In this document: in pieces, positions 9,182 through 16,847 of the stretch
Position numbering within the stretch: the stretch's first letter is position 1
Layout of the letters: every line of letters begins with the position of its first letter
Assembly (NCBI GenBank): GCA_047777415.1
Contig: JBKEEO010000002.1
Location: 930,001-994,000 of the forward strand
Origin: Caproicibacter sp047777415
GTDB taxonomy: Bacteria; Bacillota; Clostridia; Oscillospirales; Acutalibacteraceae
Direction: 5' to 3'
Length of the DNA stretch: 64,000 nucleotides
Notes under the pieces: model-generated
Told to the model about the DNA's origin: nothing
The model's database searches: none
The model's input: the letters and a program-made list of their open reading frames with translations, nothing else
Made by a program: the position numbers and the translations under genes

Positions 9182-9210
9182 TTGACTATTTTGTTTATTT
9201 GCATTACTAT
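9182..9210 (+). promoter_or_regulatory. Promoter of the DeoR-type regulator and MATE gene
   Basis: TTGACT at 9182-9187 and TACTAT at 9205-9210 are separated by 17 bases. The regulator ATG lies about 75 bases downstream, and two tandem GAAAC units (9253-9262) lie between, which would allow autoregulation. The stretch 9000-9180 is AT-rich with a further ATGAAACGAA at 9092-9101 and no gene. Confidence 0.55.
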
Positions 9211-9283
9211 AAAATTACTTTTTATATACAAGTTTCGTATAAGATGGGCAATGAAACGAAACCAACAAGTGAAAGGGTTTATT

Positions 9284-10093
9284 ATGACTAAAAGAATTGA
9301 TGAAATCAAAAATCTTCTTTTAACTCGTAAAGAGGTAACGGTTAAGCAGCTTTGCAAATATTACAATGTCAGTGCCGTGTCCATTCGAAAAGACCTAAAC
9401 AAGCTGGCCGAAGAGGGTATTGTTGAACGGGTTTATGGCGGTGCTGTTCTTGTAGAGAACAACTCCCCCGCACGCAAAACATCCACCCTCTGTTTTGATA
9501 ATCCTCTGAAGTATCAACTAGCCGAAAAAGCCTGCTCTTCCATTTGCGACGGTGATATTATTTTTCTCGGTTCCGGAAGGACATGCTGCATTCTTGCAAA
9601 ATTATTAAACAGATTTTCTAATTTATCCGTTGTTACAAATAACATTACGGCATTAGATGATCTTCTCGCGATCGGTGCGCGGATCTATCTAATCGGCGGT
9701 GAAGTCACTTCAACCGATGGAACGACTTTATTTTCAAGCCCGGAAGATCCCATGAACTTAACACAGAATATTAGAGTAAACAAAGCTTTTACCAGCATTT
9801 CAGGCATTGACCTGCACAAAGGATTAACGGTAAGTTCGATTATCAGTACCTACATATATCGTCATCTTCCCTCCATCGCAAGTAAGTGGTATCTTATGAC
9901 GTCTTCCGATAAATTCAACAAGCTTTCCATGTATTCTGTGGCTTCTCTGTCCGATGTAGATTGCGTGATAACAGACAGTTATCCACCTGAATATGAGGCT
10001 TTCTTCCAAAAGCATGGCACGGAAGTCATTGCTTTAAATGCTGAAAATTCAGATATTCAAAAGGAGAAGGCCTCGGATGGAGAAACTGATTAA
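9284..10093 (+). CDS. DeoR/GlpR-family transcriptional regulator, probable iol repressor
   Basis: This 269-residue protein has the DeoR layout: an N-terminal helix-turn-helix at about residues 5-57 (the signature VSIRKDLNKLAEEGIVERVYGG) and a C-terminal sugar-phosphate-sensing domain of the DeoRC type with SGRTCCILAKLL and LIGGE. The ATG at 9284 follows GAAAGGG; longer in-frame starts begin inside the promoter region and are not credible. It is divergent from the iol operon, and phased repeats lie in the shared intergenic region, so it is a good candidate for an IolR-like repressor that responds to an inositol catabolite. It overlaps the MATE gene by 17 bases. Confidence 0.85.
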   Translation: MTKRIDEIKNLLLTRKEVTVKQLCKYYNVSAVSIRKDLNKLAEEGIVERVYGGAVLVENNSPARKTSTLCFDNPLKYQLAEKACSSICDGDIIFLGSGRTCCILAKLLNRFSNLSVVTNNITALDDLLAIGARIYLIGGEVTSTDGTTLFSSPEDPMNLTQNIRVNKAFTSISGIDLHKGLTVSSIISTYIYRHLPSIASKWYLMTSSDKFNKLSMYSVASLSDVDCVITDSYPPEYEAFFQKHGTEVIALNAENSDIQKEKASDGETD

Positions 10094-11447
10094 AAGCCCG
10101 GGATTTTATCGCACTTTCTTTATTTTGACCTTGAGCCTGGCACTGCAAAATCTCTTGACCTACTCCATCAATCTTGCCGACAACATTATGATCGGACGGT
10201 ATTCTCAAGATGCCATGAGTGCGATTGCATTATGCAATCAATTTCAATTTTTCCTTCAGATGCTTGTTTCCGGTGTCAGTGAAGGTATTGTGGTCTTAGG
10301 GGCCCAATACTGGGGAAAAAACGAATATAAACCCATAAGACACATCATAGGGGTTGGGATGCGTTTTGGGCTTGGTATTGCACTTGTCATGTTTCTGTGC
10401 GCCCTCATCATACCGGATACTTTACTGAATTTTATCAACAACGACCCGATGATTACAGCTGAAGCAAAAAAATACTTAAGCATTGTCTGCTTTACTTACC
10501 TAATTTTTACCGCCTCTCACACCTTGTCGGAATCACTGCGTTCCATTGGTATTGTCAAAATCGGATATATTTTGTCCTTTTCCACCCTGTGTATCAATAT
10601 TGTATTAAATTACTGCCTCATCTATGGAAATTTCGGTTTCCCGGAGCTTGGAATCAAGGGTGCCGCAATTGCGACGCTGACTTCCAGAACCATCGAACTG
10701 CTCATTGTCATATTGTTTATTATTTTTAAAGAAAAGAGGCTAAATCTCAGTCTTAAGACATTAATCCGAATTGATACATCCTATATCCACGATTACGTGC
10801 ATGTTTCCTTGCCCCTGCTCATCACGCAGGCAACCTGGGGCGTTGCCCAGATTATACAGACTGCTATCATAGGTCATCTTGAAAACGCATCTGCTGCAAT
10901 TGCAGCAAATGCCATTGCAGTTTTAGCATTTCAAATCATTTCTGTTGTCGGATACGGCGCTGCCAGTGCCGCAGGGATTTTAACCGGAAAGGCTGTCGGG
11001 CAAGGGGACTCTGTTTTTTTGAAAAAGCAAACTTTTACCTTTCAGTTTGTGTTTCTGTGTCTGGGGCTGCTAACCGGACTTTGCATCTATCTGTCTTCAG
11101 ACATGATTTTAGGCTTTTATCCTACTTTAACCAGCGATACACGTACCATCACTGTGCAATTTATTAAAGTGATGGCAATCACATCAGTCGGCACCTGTTA
11201 TCAAATGGCCTCTGACGCCGGAATCATACGCGCCGGCGGGTCACCGGGCTTTTCGATGATAAACAACACCATATTCATGTGGGGCATTGTAATACCATCC
11301 GCTCTTTTGAGCGCATTTGTGTTCAAGTTCCCGGCAGTCGTTGTTTTCCTCTGCTTAAAATCCGATCAGCTGCTAAAATGTCCTGTGATTTGTTATTATA
11401 CAAATTCATATAAATGGATTCGTAATGTGACACGTCAGAACAGTTGA
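10077..11447 (+). CDS. MATE family efflux transporter
   Basis: A 456-residue integral membrane protein with about twelve hydrophobic segments in two homologous halves, each with the MATE_eff pattern (NLADNIMIGRYSQDAMSAIA in the first, QATWGVAQIIQTAIIGHL in the second). It would exchange Na+ or H+ for a cationic or drug-like compound across the membrane. The C-terminus LKSDQLLKCPV...KWIRNVTR matches the usual end of the family, so the gene is complete. The ATG at 10077 follows AAGGAGAAGG and lies inside the end of the regulator gene. Why an inositol-linked regulator is coupled to a MATE transporter is unknown; substrate not predictable. Confidence 0.88.
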   Translation: MEKLIKSPGFYRTFFILTLSLALQNLLTYSINLADNIMIGRYSQDAMSAIALCNQFQFFLQMLVSGVSEGIVVLGAQYWGKNEYKPIRHIIGVGMRFGLGIALVMFLCALIIPDTLLNFINNDPMITAEAKKYLSIVCFTYLIFTASHTLSESLRSIGIVKIGYILSFSTLCINIVLNYCLIYGNFGFPELGIKGAAIATLTSRTIELLIVILFIIFKEKRLNLSLKTLIRIDTSYIHDYVHVSLPLLITQATWGVAQIIQTAIIGHLENASAAIAANAIAVLAFQIISVVGYGAASAAGILTGKAVGQGDSVFLKKQTFTFQFVFLCLGLLTGLCIYLSSDMILGFYPTLTSDTRTITVQFIKVMAITSVGTCYQMASDAGIIRAGGSPGFSMINNTIFMWGIVIPSALLSAFVFKFPAVVVFLCLKSDQLLKCPVICYYTNSYKWIRNVTRQNS

Positions 11448-11623
11448 TTTTTGCCGCACTGTGCCAGTTTGAAAGATGATCCTCTCGAGTATCGTCTACA
11501 AATGATGATTCCCTGTGTTAGATGCTGTATCCGTTGTCGAAACAGATTGGTAAACATTGGACACGCATCAGCTATATATTCTGTTCCAAACTTGTTGACT
11601 GTCTAATTATCACCAAAAATAAA

Positions 11624-11696
11624 ATTTCCCCAAATCCGCCTTGGCATGCACGCTTTGCTTACATACCTCGGCAGATTTGAGGAAATAAAGTCATGA
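11624..11696 (-). terminator. Long-stem hairpin with U-rich tail, probable terminator
   Basis: The arms are 11624-11640 and 11680-11696 (17 bases). Two of the pairs are G-U only when read as minus-strand RNA; on the plus strand they would be C-A mismatches, which points to minus-strand function. The second arm is followed in minus-strand RNA by UUUUAUUUUU. This suits a terminator for the DGC operon. The 39-base loop is unusually large. Confidence 0.5.
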
Positions 11697-11808
11697 GGAA
11701 CAAATTCAATTTTTTGATTTCCTATTGAAAATCAAAAAGTTGACCTGCATTCTTATGTAATTGTAAATTTTCTTTGCAAAATATCATAGAATGCCGATGA
11801 GTGCATAA

Positions 11809-11826
11809 AGAAAACCTTCGTTTTCT
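11809..11826 (-). terminator. Short hairpin directly after the DGC operon
   Basis: AGAAAAC-CTTC-GTTTTCT forms a perfect 7-bp stem just beyond the stop at 11831. In minus-strand RNA it ends in UUUUCUUUAUG. It is a weak intrinsic terminator candidate because the stem is AT-rich. Confidence 0.45.
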
Positions 11827-11830
11827 GCTT

Positions 11831-12256
11831 TCAGTCTTGATTTCCAGTACCAGCCTTTAAAATCTCGTCATATTTTATTTTAATTTCAGCAATGACTTTG
11901 TCAATCATTTCTCTGTGTTCGTCATTTATTTCTTTGGTTGACAATGCCCCGGATTCTGCGGTTTCTTTGCCGATAATATCACTTAGATCAATGGCAGCGG
12001 ATACTTTTCCGCTGTATTTTTCTGTTGCCCTCTTTGCGCAGCATTTGGAGCAGCCATCGACAGTAATGGTGGGATACTCTGCCGCAAAGCTCCTTTCTTC
12101 TTCCCCGCCCGCAAGATACAGCGGAAGGCAGATTGTTACAGCGCCGCTTTCCTTTTCTTCCAGCATCTTTCTTGCGGCAAGTCTTGATATGGTACCGCCA
12201 AGGCAGTCTTCTCCGCTGCATGAAACAATTCCAATGGTCTGCTTATTTTCAGGCAT
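11831..12256 (-). CDS. DGC-domain putative zinc-binding protein
   Basis: This 141-residue cytoplasmic protein has the DGC-domain pattern, a family of unknown function thought to bind zinc: SCSGEDCLGG near the N-terminus (Cys13, Cys18), a mid cysteine (Cys43), and the name-giving TVDGCSKCCAKR (Asp67-Gly68-Cys69, Cys72, Cys73). A charged helical C-terminal tail follows. GAGGAGGAAT precedes the ATG. It is the last of three consecutive DGC genes in the operon, 2 bases after its predecessor. The cluster with lipoyl and redox proteins suggests a role in thiol-linked metal, metalloid or sulfur handling, but no reaction can be assigned. Confidence 0.75.
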   Translation of the reverse strand: MPENKQTIGIVSCSGEDCLGGTISRLAARKMLEEKESGAVTICLPLYLAGGEEERSFAAEYPTITVDGCSKCCAKRATEKYSGKVSAAIDLSDIIGKETAESGALSTKEINDEHREMIDKVIAEIKIKYDEILKAGTGNQD

Positions 12257-12258
12257 TT

Positions 12259-12660
12259 CTATTCCTCCTCACCGAAAGTTCTCACGGTGTTTGCAATATC
12301 CTCGGCGATTTCGTCGACGATATTCCACCCTTCCTCGGTCAATTTCGTTGCAGAGCCCGCTTTTACACCTCTGTGGTGTCTGAATGTGTCAAGAACCTTT
12401 CGTTTTTCGATAATATCCCCACCGGCAAGTTCAACGCTCTTTGCGGAACACATCGCGGGGCATCCGTCTATGGTAATGCATTTCTTTCCGCGAATTTGTT
12501 CTTTGACTTCTTCATCACCCGTTACGATATAGGCTAAACACATGGTTTCCGCTTGTTTAGGGCAAAGCTCTTTTACTACTTTCAATGCGCTTTCCCTTCC
12601 GACCAAACCGTAGACTTTCCCCATGCCGCTGCACGGGATAACCTTAATTTTTTCCGACAT
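12259..12660 (-). CDS. DGC-domain putative zinc-binding protein, second copy
   Basis: A 133-residue paralogue of its neighbours. It has the N-terminal PCSGMGKVYG motif, with a single cysteine where the flanking paralogues have two or three, a central MCLAYIVTG, and TIDGCPAMCSAK with the conserved Asp-Gly-Cys and a Cys four residues later. The reduced N-terminal cysteine set suggests it does not bind metal in the same way as the others. The start is uncertain: ATGs lie at 12660 and 12669 and a TTG at 12672; I chose 12660 because GAAAGG lies about 12 bases upstream and conservation begins there. It overlaps the end of the DGC/H-protein gene by 17 bases. Confidence 0.72.
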   Translation of the reverse strand: MSEKIKVIPCSGMGKVYGLVGRESALKVVKELCPKQAETMCLAYIVTGDEEVKEQIRGKKCITIDGCPAMCSAKSVELAGGDIIEKRKVLDTFRHHRGVKAGSATKLTEEGWNIVDEIAEDIANTVRTFGEEE

Positions 12661-13507
12661 TGAACTCATCAACCTTTCTTTTTAATATGGGGAAATAGCT
12701 GTCAAAATTGAGAAGGAATTCTTTGTCACTCTCAAAATCCATAAGCTCAATATCGGCAATCCAGCCTTTTTCATAAGGATTCTGATTAATCAATTCCGGC
12801 GCGTCGGTAAGTTCATCGTTGACAGCGATGACTTTGCCGGATACAGGTGAAACCACTTCAAAGACCGCTTTGCCGGATTCTATATTTCCCAATTCACCAA
12901 ACTGCTCAATCTCACTGCCGACAGCCGGCGGCGTAAAGAACATGATATCGGAAAGACTTTGCTGCACGTAATCCGTAACACCTACTCTGGCAATATTTCC
13001 TGAGATATATGCCCAACAATCATTTTCATTAAAATAGAACCCCTGCTTCGGCACTCTGAAAATAAACTTATCTTTTTTGTAAATCTCATAATCAAAATGC
13101 TCCGGAAATGCAATGCCCGGTTTTTTGCTTTCTGCCTGCTCTTCTTCCTTGAGCAGATTTTCTGCAATGGACTTAGCCAGCTGCAACTCGTTTTCTCCAA
13201 GCCTTAATGTACTTCCGATCTTCCTATCCCGATTCTTAGCTTCTTCTGTCACATTAATCTTTTGTGCTACCTTTAATCCTTTTTCTGCAGCAAGCTTACT
13301 GGCGCACCGAGTTGCGCAGCCGTCAATGACAAGAAGCGGTTTTTCCTGCGCTGTTTTGCTGTACCTCGCGTCCGCAACACGGTACAGAACAGGACAGATA
13401 ATATCGCTTTCTGACTGTTCCGAAAGCAAGAGGGCAATCTCCTTTGCTACGCATCCTGCGCATTTATCCAAACCGTTGCAGGGAAGGACGGCATAGGATT
13501 TATCCAT
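12644..13507 (-). CDS. Fusion of a DGC domain with a glycine-cleavage H-protein-like lipoyl domain
   Basis: The 287-residue product has two parts. Residues 1-125 are a DGC domain with PCNGLDKCAGC (Cys10, Cys16, Cys19), CPVLYRVADA, and VIDGCATRCASK (Asp62-Gly63-Cys64, Cys68). Residues 135-255 match GcvH: ARVGVTDYVQQSLSDIMF, then IESGKAVFEVVSPVSGKV, with Lys213 at the lipoylation position, and PELINQNPYEKGWI. No other glycine-cleavage gene is near, so a lipoate carrier in another process is more likely, as known for LbpA-type carriers in sulfur oxidation. It sits beside dihydrolipoyl dehydrogenase, ferredoxin and HdrA-like genes. GGAGATGG precedes the ATG, and the 5' end overlaps the ferredoxin gene by 8 bases. 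Confidence 0.85.
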   Translation of the reverse strand: MDKSYAVLPCNGLDKCAGCVAKEIALLLSEQSESDIICPVLYRVADARYSKTAQEKPLLVIDGCATRCASKLAAEKGLKVAQKINVTEEAKNRDRKIGSTLRLGENELQLAKSIAENLLKEEEQAESKKPGIAFPEHFDYEIYKKDKFIFRVPKQGFYFNENDCWAYISGNIARVGVTDYVQQSLSDIMFFTPPAVGSEIEQFGELGNIESGKAVFEVVSPVSGKVIAVNDELTDAPELINQNPYEKGWIADIELMDFESDKEFLLNFDSYFPILKRKVDEFNVGKN

Positions 13508-13796
13508 TTTGTTCCATCTCCTTTCGAATGGCCTTAATAGCGGCAGTTGTTTCGCTTTTTTTCGGGAAGCTGATGGCGTCTAATCCGCAGGCTTTTCCGC
13601 AGGCACGGCAGAACACAACACAGTTATTCGGGTTTTTCACGATGAACTTTTTCCCATCGGTTTCTTCCACCGCAAACACATCATGCGGACAGAATTTGAC
13701 GCATTCCATGCAGTTGTTGCAGATATCATAATTGATTCTTGGGCTCCAGTCGATTTTCTCCCTCGGTACTCCCATAAAAGTTGCTTCACTCATCAT
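13500..13796 (-). CDS. 4Fe-4S ferredoxin-type protein
   Basis: This 98-residue protein carries two cysteine clusters. CNNCMECVKFCP (about residues 26-37) is a canonical 4Fe-4S motif; the second, NCVVFCRACGKACG (about residues 57-70), has a C-X4-C-X2-C-X3-C pattern that is close to, but not the same as, the standard one. It has no membrane segment or signal peptide. It overlaps the fusion gene downstream by 8 bases and the HdrA-like gene upstream as ATGA, so the three are translated together. The likely role is electron transfer between the HdrA-like domain and the dihydrolipoyl dehydrogenase/lipoyl protein; that role is inferred. Confidence 0.85.
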   Translation of the reverse strand: MMSEATFMGVPREKIDWSPRINYDICNNCMECVKFCPHDVFAVEETDGKKFIVKNPNNCVVFCRACGKACGLDAISFPKKSETTAAIKAIRKEMEQNG

Positions 13797-14179
13797 TCTT
13801 CATCCCCTTCGTAGCCAAGCTCTTTCAGCGCGTTCTTAACAACAGCAAAAGCTTTTTCGTTTGTCATATCACGAATATCCAGCATTACGGCGTCTTTTTC
13901 AATATCCAGCCCGGCATCTTTAAATGCCTGCCGAAACATCTTTCTCTGCATGTTCGGTGCACAAGCACCAATGATAACTTTTCGATGTGCTTTTAAGTAG
14001 TCATCAAGGAAACGGTCCCCGTCTTCTTCACAGAGCTGTGGGTGAATAAAGCCGTATTCCACGGGCAGCTCCACTCTGACCTGGTTGATAAAATCCCATA
14101 TGTCCATTGCCCGAAACCCGGGACATTTTCCCGTGCAAACACACATAATAAAGCCGTAGCGTTCTTTTTCTTCCATCAT
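13793..14179 (-). CDS. HdrA N-terminal-domain-like protein (stand-alone)
   Basis: The 128-residue protein resembles only the N-terminal domain of heterodisulfide reductase subunit A: a CVCTGKCPG cysteine motif near the start, a region VEYGFIHPQLCEEDGDRFL, and KVIIGACAPNMQRKMFRQAF, which parallels the HdrA segment ending in a Cys-X-Pro-X-Met motif. The flavin-binding and C-terminal ferredoxin parts of HdrA are missing; the next gene supplies a separate ferredoxin. It starts at ATG with AGGAGG upstream. In this operon it may form a cysteine-ligated cluster or a sulfur-transfer surface. Family assignment rests on pattern recognition and needs a profile search. Confidence 0.68.
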   Translation of the reverse strand: MMEEKERYGFIMCVCTGKCPGFRAMDIWDFINQVRVELPVEYGFIHPQLCEEDGDRFLDDYLKAHRKVIIGACAPNMQRKMFRQAFKDAGLDIEKDAVMLDIRDMTNEKAFAVVKNALKELGYEGDEE

Positions 14180-14205
14180 GAAATCCTCCTGTTTGTTACT
14201 GTAAT

Positions 14206-15597
14206 TTATTTATGGATGGCTCTGCCCATTAAATCACCGCAGGCCTCCCAAATGGCTTCGTTCAGCGTGGGATGCGGATGAATCATATCGGCAAGGTCAC
14301 TTGCCTTCGCTTTCAATGTAATGGCAAGTGTCAGTTCCGAAATCATTTCTGAAGCGTGGGAGCCCAAAATTTGCCCGCCGATAATGGTATTATCTTGGTC
14401 AGCAATAATTTTCACAAATCCTTCACGCTCACCCAACGTTAACGCGCGCCCGTTATTTCGGAAATTAAATCTGCCTATCTTAACGGCTTTGCCTAATCGC
14501 TTTGCTGCATCTTCCGTCATACCCACGGAAGCAATCTCGGGATTTGTATACACGCATGCCGGCACGGCATTGTAATTTACTTTGCTTTCGATTCCCATGG
14601 CGTTTTCGGCGGCAACTTTCCCTTCCATAAAGGCTAAGTGCGCCAACAACTTTCCGCCGATAATATCACCGGCGGCATACACCCCTTTGATGCTCGTTTC
14701 CATATTCTCATTGACAACAAGCGCGTCTTTTTCCGTTTTTAGGTGCAAGTTTTGAAATGCTTGTGTATTCAGTTTTCTTCCAACAGCGACAAGAACTTTT
14801 TCACAGGGTTGCTCAAATGTTTTTCCATCCATCGTATACATTACGGAAATGCCATCTTCCGTTCTATGTATCTCTGTAACCGATGCGGCCAGTTTAAATG
14901 CAATTCCTTGACGCTTCATACTTTTTAGCAGTGCTGCCGCGACCTCGCTGTCCTCACCAGGCAGGACACGGTCCATCAGTTCTATGACCGTTACTTTAAC
15001 GCCTGCGGAGTTTAGCATGTTCGCAAACTCCAGCCCAATCACGCCCGCGCCGATAATGACAATACTTTCGGGCAGAGCCGTCATGCTCAGTGCTTCATTG
15101 CTGGTAATGACTCCGTCTAAATCAATTCCTTTTATATTTGGAATCATCGGAGCCGCACCCGTAGCTAAAATCATTTTTTCGCAGTTTACACAAACATCGC
15201 CGTCAGTGGTTTGCACTGATATTTGATTTTTTGTTAAAGCAGTGCCTTTCCCTTGTAAAATCGTTACGTTTTTTGCACGAAGGAGCTGCCCTACCCCCGC
15301 ATTCAGCATTTTGACCACTCGGTTTTTTCTGTTAACAGCAGTACCCCAGTCAATTCCATTCATCTGACTGCTGATACCAAATTCTTTCGATTTTCTGATG
15401 TTTGATACAGTTTCTGCTGATTTGAGCAATGCTTTGGTTGGAATACATCCGACATTTAGGCAAACGCCGCCTAATTCTTTCTGTTCAATCAGAGCCACTT
15501 TTGCACCAAGCTGCGATGCTCGAATTGCCGCAACATATCCGGCAGGCCCTCCCCCGAGAATACCGATATCCACGGATAGTTCCTGTTTGAAACCCAT
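14206..15597 (-). CDS. Dihydrolipoyl dehydrogenase
   Basis: A 463-residue flavoprotein disulfide reductase that oxidises or reduces protein-bound lipoamide with NAD(H). It has the N-terminal FAD motif ILGGGPAGYVAAIRA, the redox disulfide GGVCLNVGCIPTK (Cys46 and Cys51), the NAD-binding IIGAGVIGLEFA, the second FAD region VYAAGDIIGG, and the C-terminal His-Glu dyad HPHPTLNEA. It is normal in length. I prefer the ATG at 15597, preceded by AGAGATGG; an ATG at 15630 would add 11 residues. No pyruvate or oxoglutarate dehydrogenase or glycine-cleavage genes are nearby, so its partner is probably the lipoyl fusion protein of the same operon. Confidence 0.93.
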   Translation of the reverse strand: MGFKQELSVDIGILGGGPAGYVAAIRASQLGAKVALIEQKELGGVCLNVGCIPTKALLKSAETVSNIRKSKEFGISSQMNGIDWGTAVNRKNRVVKMLNAGVGQLLRAKNVTILQGKGTALTKNQISVQTTDGDVCVNCEKMILATGAAPMIPNIKGIDLDGVITSNEALSMTALPESIVIIGAGVIGLEFANMLNSAGVKVTVIELMDRVLPGEDSEVAAALLKSMKRQGIAFKLAASVTEIHRTEDGISVMYTMDGKTFEQPCEKVLVAVGRKLNTQAFQNLHLKTEKDALVVNENMETSIKGVYAAGDIIGGKLLAHLAFMEGKVAAENAMGIESKVNYNAVPACVYTNPEIASVGMTEDAAKRLGKAVKIGRFNFRNNGRALTLGEREGFVKIIADQDNTIIGGQILGSHASEMISELTLAITLKAKASDLADMIHPHPTLNEAIWEACGDLMGRAIHK

Positions 15598-15669
15598 AGA
15601 ATCACCATCTCTTTCTTCAAAAATCTGCATTGTTTTTCGCCGTTTAAAGTGTTTATCTGTTTACAAAGT

Positions 15670-16209
15670 CTATTTGCTGATATTTTCAGCGTTTTCATAG
15701 ATTTTTTGAATCTCTTGCTTGGATATAAATTTTGCCAAAACATAAGCGATGACAATAATTCCCGGAATATCCACCAACAGTCTTGTAACCGCAAACTTTG
15801 CGCCCAATGACGCCGTTTCAAAGAGGAACATCGGTATTTTTGTTGTGGACCACGCGCCGATGAAAATAAGAATATTGCTGAATTTAACACCTTTTTTCAT
15901 AAATACCGCAGCAATCGGAAAGGCTCCATAGAGCGGTCCCGCCGCGGCCGAACCTAACAAAAGAGCGAGCACAATTCCTTTTAAACCTGAGCCTTCGCCC
16001 ACATACTTGACCATTGTTTCACGCGGCACCCATACATCAAGAAGTCCGAGTAAAACAAAAATGGGTGGAATCACAAACAACATCTGTTTAAATTGATAGG
16101 CAGAAAGGCTGATGGCTTTCAAACCGATCTCTCGATTGATCAATGTAAACACACCTAATGCAATTGCAACCACGAGAAATGCACGATATCTTTTCAATAT
16201 TGCTTTCAT
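15670..16209 (-). CDS. Permease half-protein, DUF318/ArsP-like family (C-terminal half)
   Basis: This 179-residue membrane protein has about four to five hydrophobic segments and the family pattern GSAAAGPLYGAFPIAAVFMKKG. The family (PF03773) includes ArsP-type organoarsenical exporters and is normally one protein of about 300-350 residues in two repeats; here two genes each encode about half. The ATG at 16209 follows GGTGGTGGGG; a TTG seven codons earlier is less likely. It starts one base before the end of the partner gene's stop region, so the two are probably co-translated and form one transporter. Substrate unknown. Confidence 0.75.
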   Translation of the reverse strand: MKAILKRYRAFLVVAIALGVFTLINREIGLKAISLSAYQFKQMLFVIPPIFVLLGLLDVWVPRETMVKYVGEGSGLKGIVLALLLGSAAAGPLYGAFPIAAVFMKKGVKFSNILIFIGAWSTTKIPMFLFETASLGAKFAVTRLLVDIPGIIVIAYVLAKFISKQEIQKIYENAENISK

Positions 16210-16210
16210 A

Positions 16211-16696
16211 TTACCCCACCACCAATCCAATTATATAGGCAACGACAAAGCAAAAGATAAATGCAACCACATTTCTTAAAATTGTTAACTTTTTGCCAAA
16301 ATATTTGATTTCAACCGGCATCGTTACCACTCCGACCATCATAAGCGCTGAAACAAACGCGCCAATCTGCATGTAGCCCGCACCGCCTTGTAAAAGCATT
16401 GCAGCAGTGGGAAACGCCACAAAGCCCGGTATCAGGGTAACTGCACCTACCACAGCAGCAAGTATTGTACCAATCCAGCCGGAACCGGAGCCGATTATCT
16501 TTGAAATGACCTCCGTATTGAGTACTGCCAGCAGAACACCAACCAACAGGAGAACTACCAAAAATTGCGGCAATATGTTTTCAAATGCTTTCCACGCCTT
16601 TTTTAGTGCCCTTTTTGTTTTTTGCTTATCTTTAAGAAAGGAAATCGCTAACAGCAGGATGGCTGCTCCATACAAAATATATGTTTCCAAACTCAT
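16211..16696 (-). CDS. Permease half-protein, DUF318/ArsP-like family (N-terminal half)
   Basis: The 161-residue protein has one N-terminal membrane segment, a basic loop (KDKQKTKRALKKAW), then further hydrophobic segments with GFVAFPTAAMLLQGGAGYMQIGAFVSA, which parallels the AFP motif of the partner half and shows the internal repeat of the family. GGAGG lies directly before the ATG. It is the first structural gene after the ArsR regulator. Together with the next gene it would form a complete export permease, plausibly for the compound sensed by the regulator. Confidence 0.75.
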   Translation of the reverse strand: MSLETYILYGAAILLLAISFLKDKQKTKRALKKAWKAFENILPQFLVVLLLVGVLLAVLNTEVISKIIGSGSGWIGTILAAVVGAVTLIPGFVAFPTAAMLLQGGAGYMQIGAFVSALMMVGVVTMPVEIKYFGKKLTILRNVVAFIFCFVVAYIIGLVVG

Positions 16697-16777
16697 GCCT
16701 CCGATGACTCTTGATAATGAACAGGACAGCTTAAATCAACTGTATTCTTAGGTGACAATTACAACTCATATCAAAAA

Positions 16778-16817
16778 AATTTAATGTATTATATGGATGA
16801 ATGCATTACATTAAATT
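16778..16817. promoter_or_regulatory. 11-bp perfect inverted repeat between arsR and the permease genes
   Basis: AATTTAATGTA (16778-16788) and TACATTAAATT (16807-16817) are perfect inverted repeats with an 18-base spacer that itself contains partly palindromic ATG/CAT sequence. It has no U-tract, so a terminator is unlikely. A second operator or an RNA element controlling the permease-to-DGC genes separately from arsR is possible. The 150 bases between the genes hold nothing else. Confidence 0.5.
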
Positions 16818-16847
16818 GTTGCCTAAACCACAGAAAGAGCAGAATAT

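Larger units (their letters stand above)
11448..11830. other. Gene-free stretch between convergent MATE and DGC-operon genes
   Basis: No ORF with a credible start or ribosome binding site is seen. The 5' half (11448-11600) has no recognisable content and may be decayed coding sequence. The 3' half holds three inverted repeats: a 17-bp stem at 11624-11696, a 16-bp stem at 11707-11742 (a mostly paired A/T-rich hairpin with a six-base loop), and a short stem at 11809-11826. Confidence 0.6.

Noticed and set aside
14206..15597. Dihydrolipoyl dehydrogenase as part of a pyruvate dehydrogenase or glycine-cleavage operon
   Set aside because: No E1, E2 or gcvT/gcvP genes are present; the only lipoyl protein is the DGC fusion.
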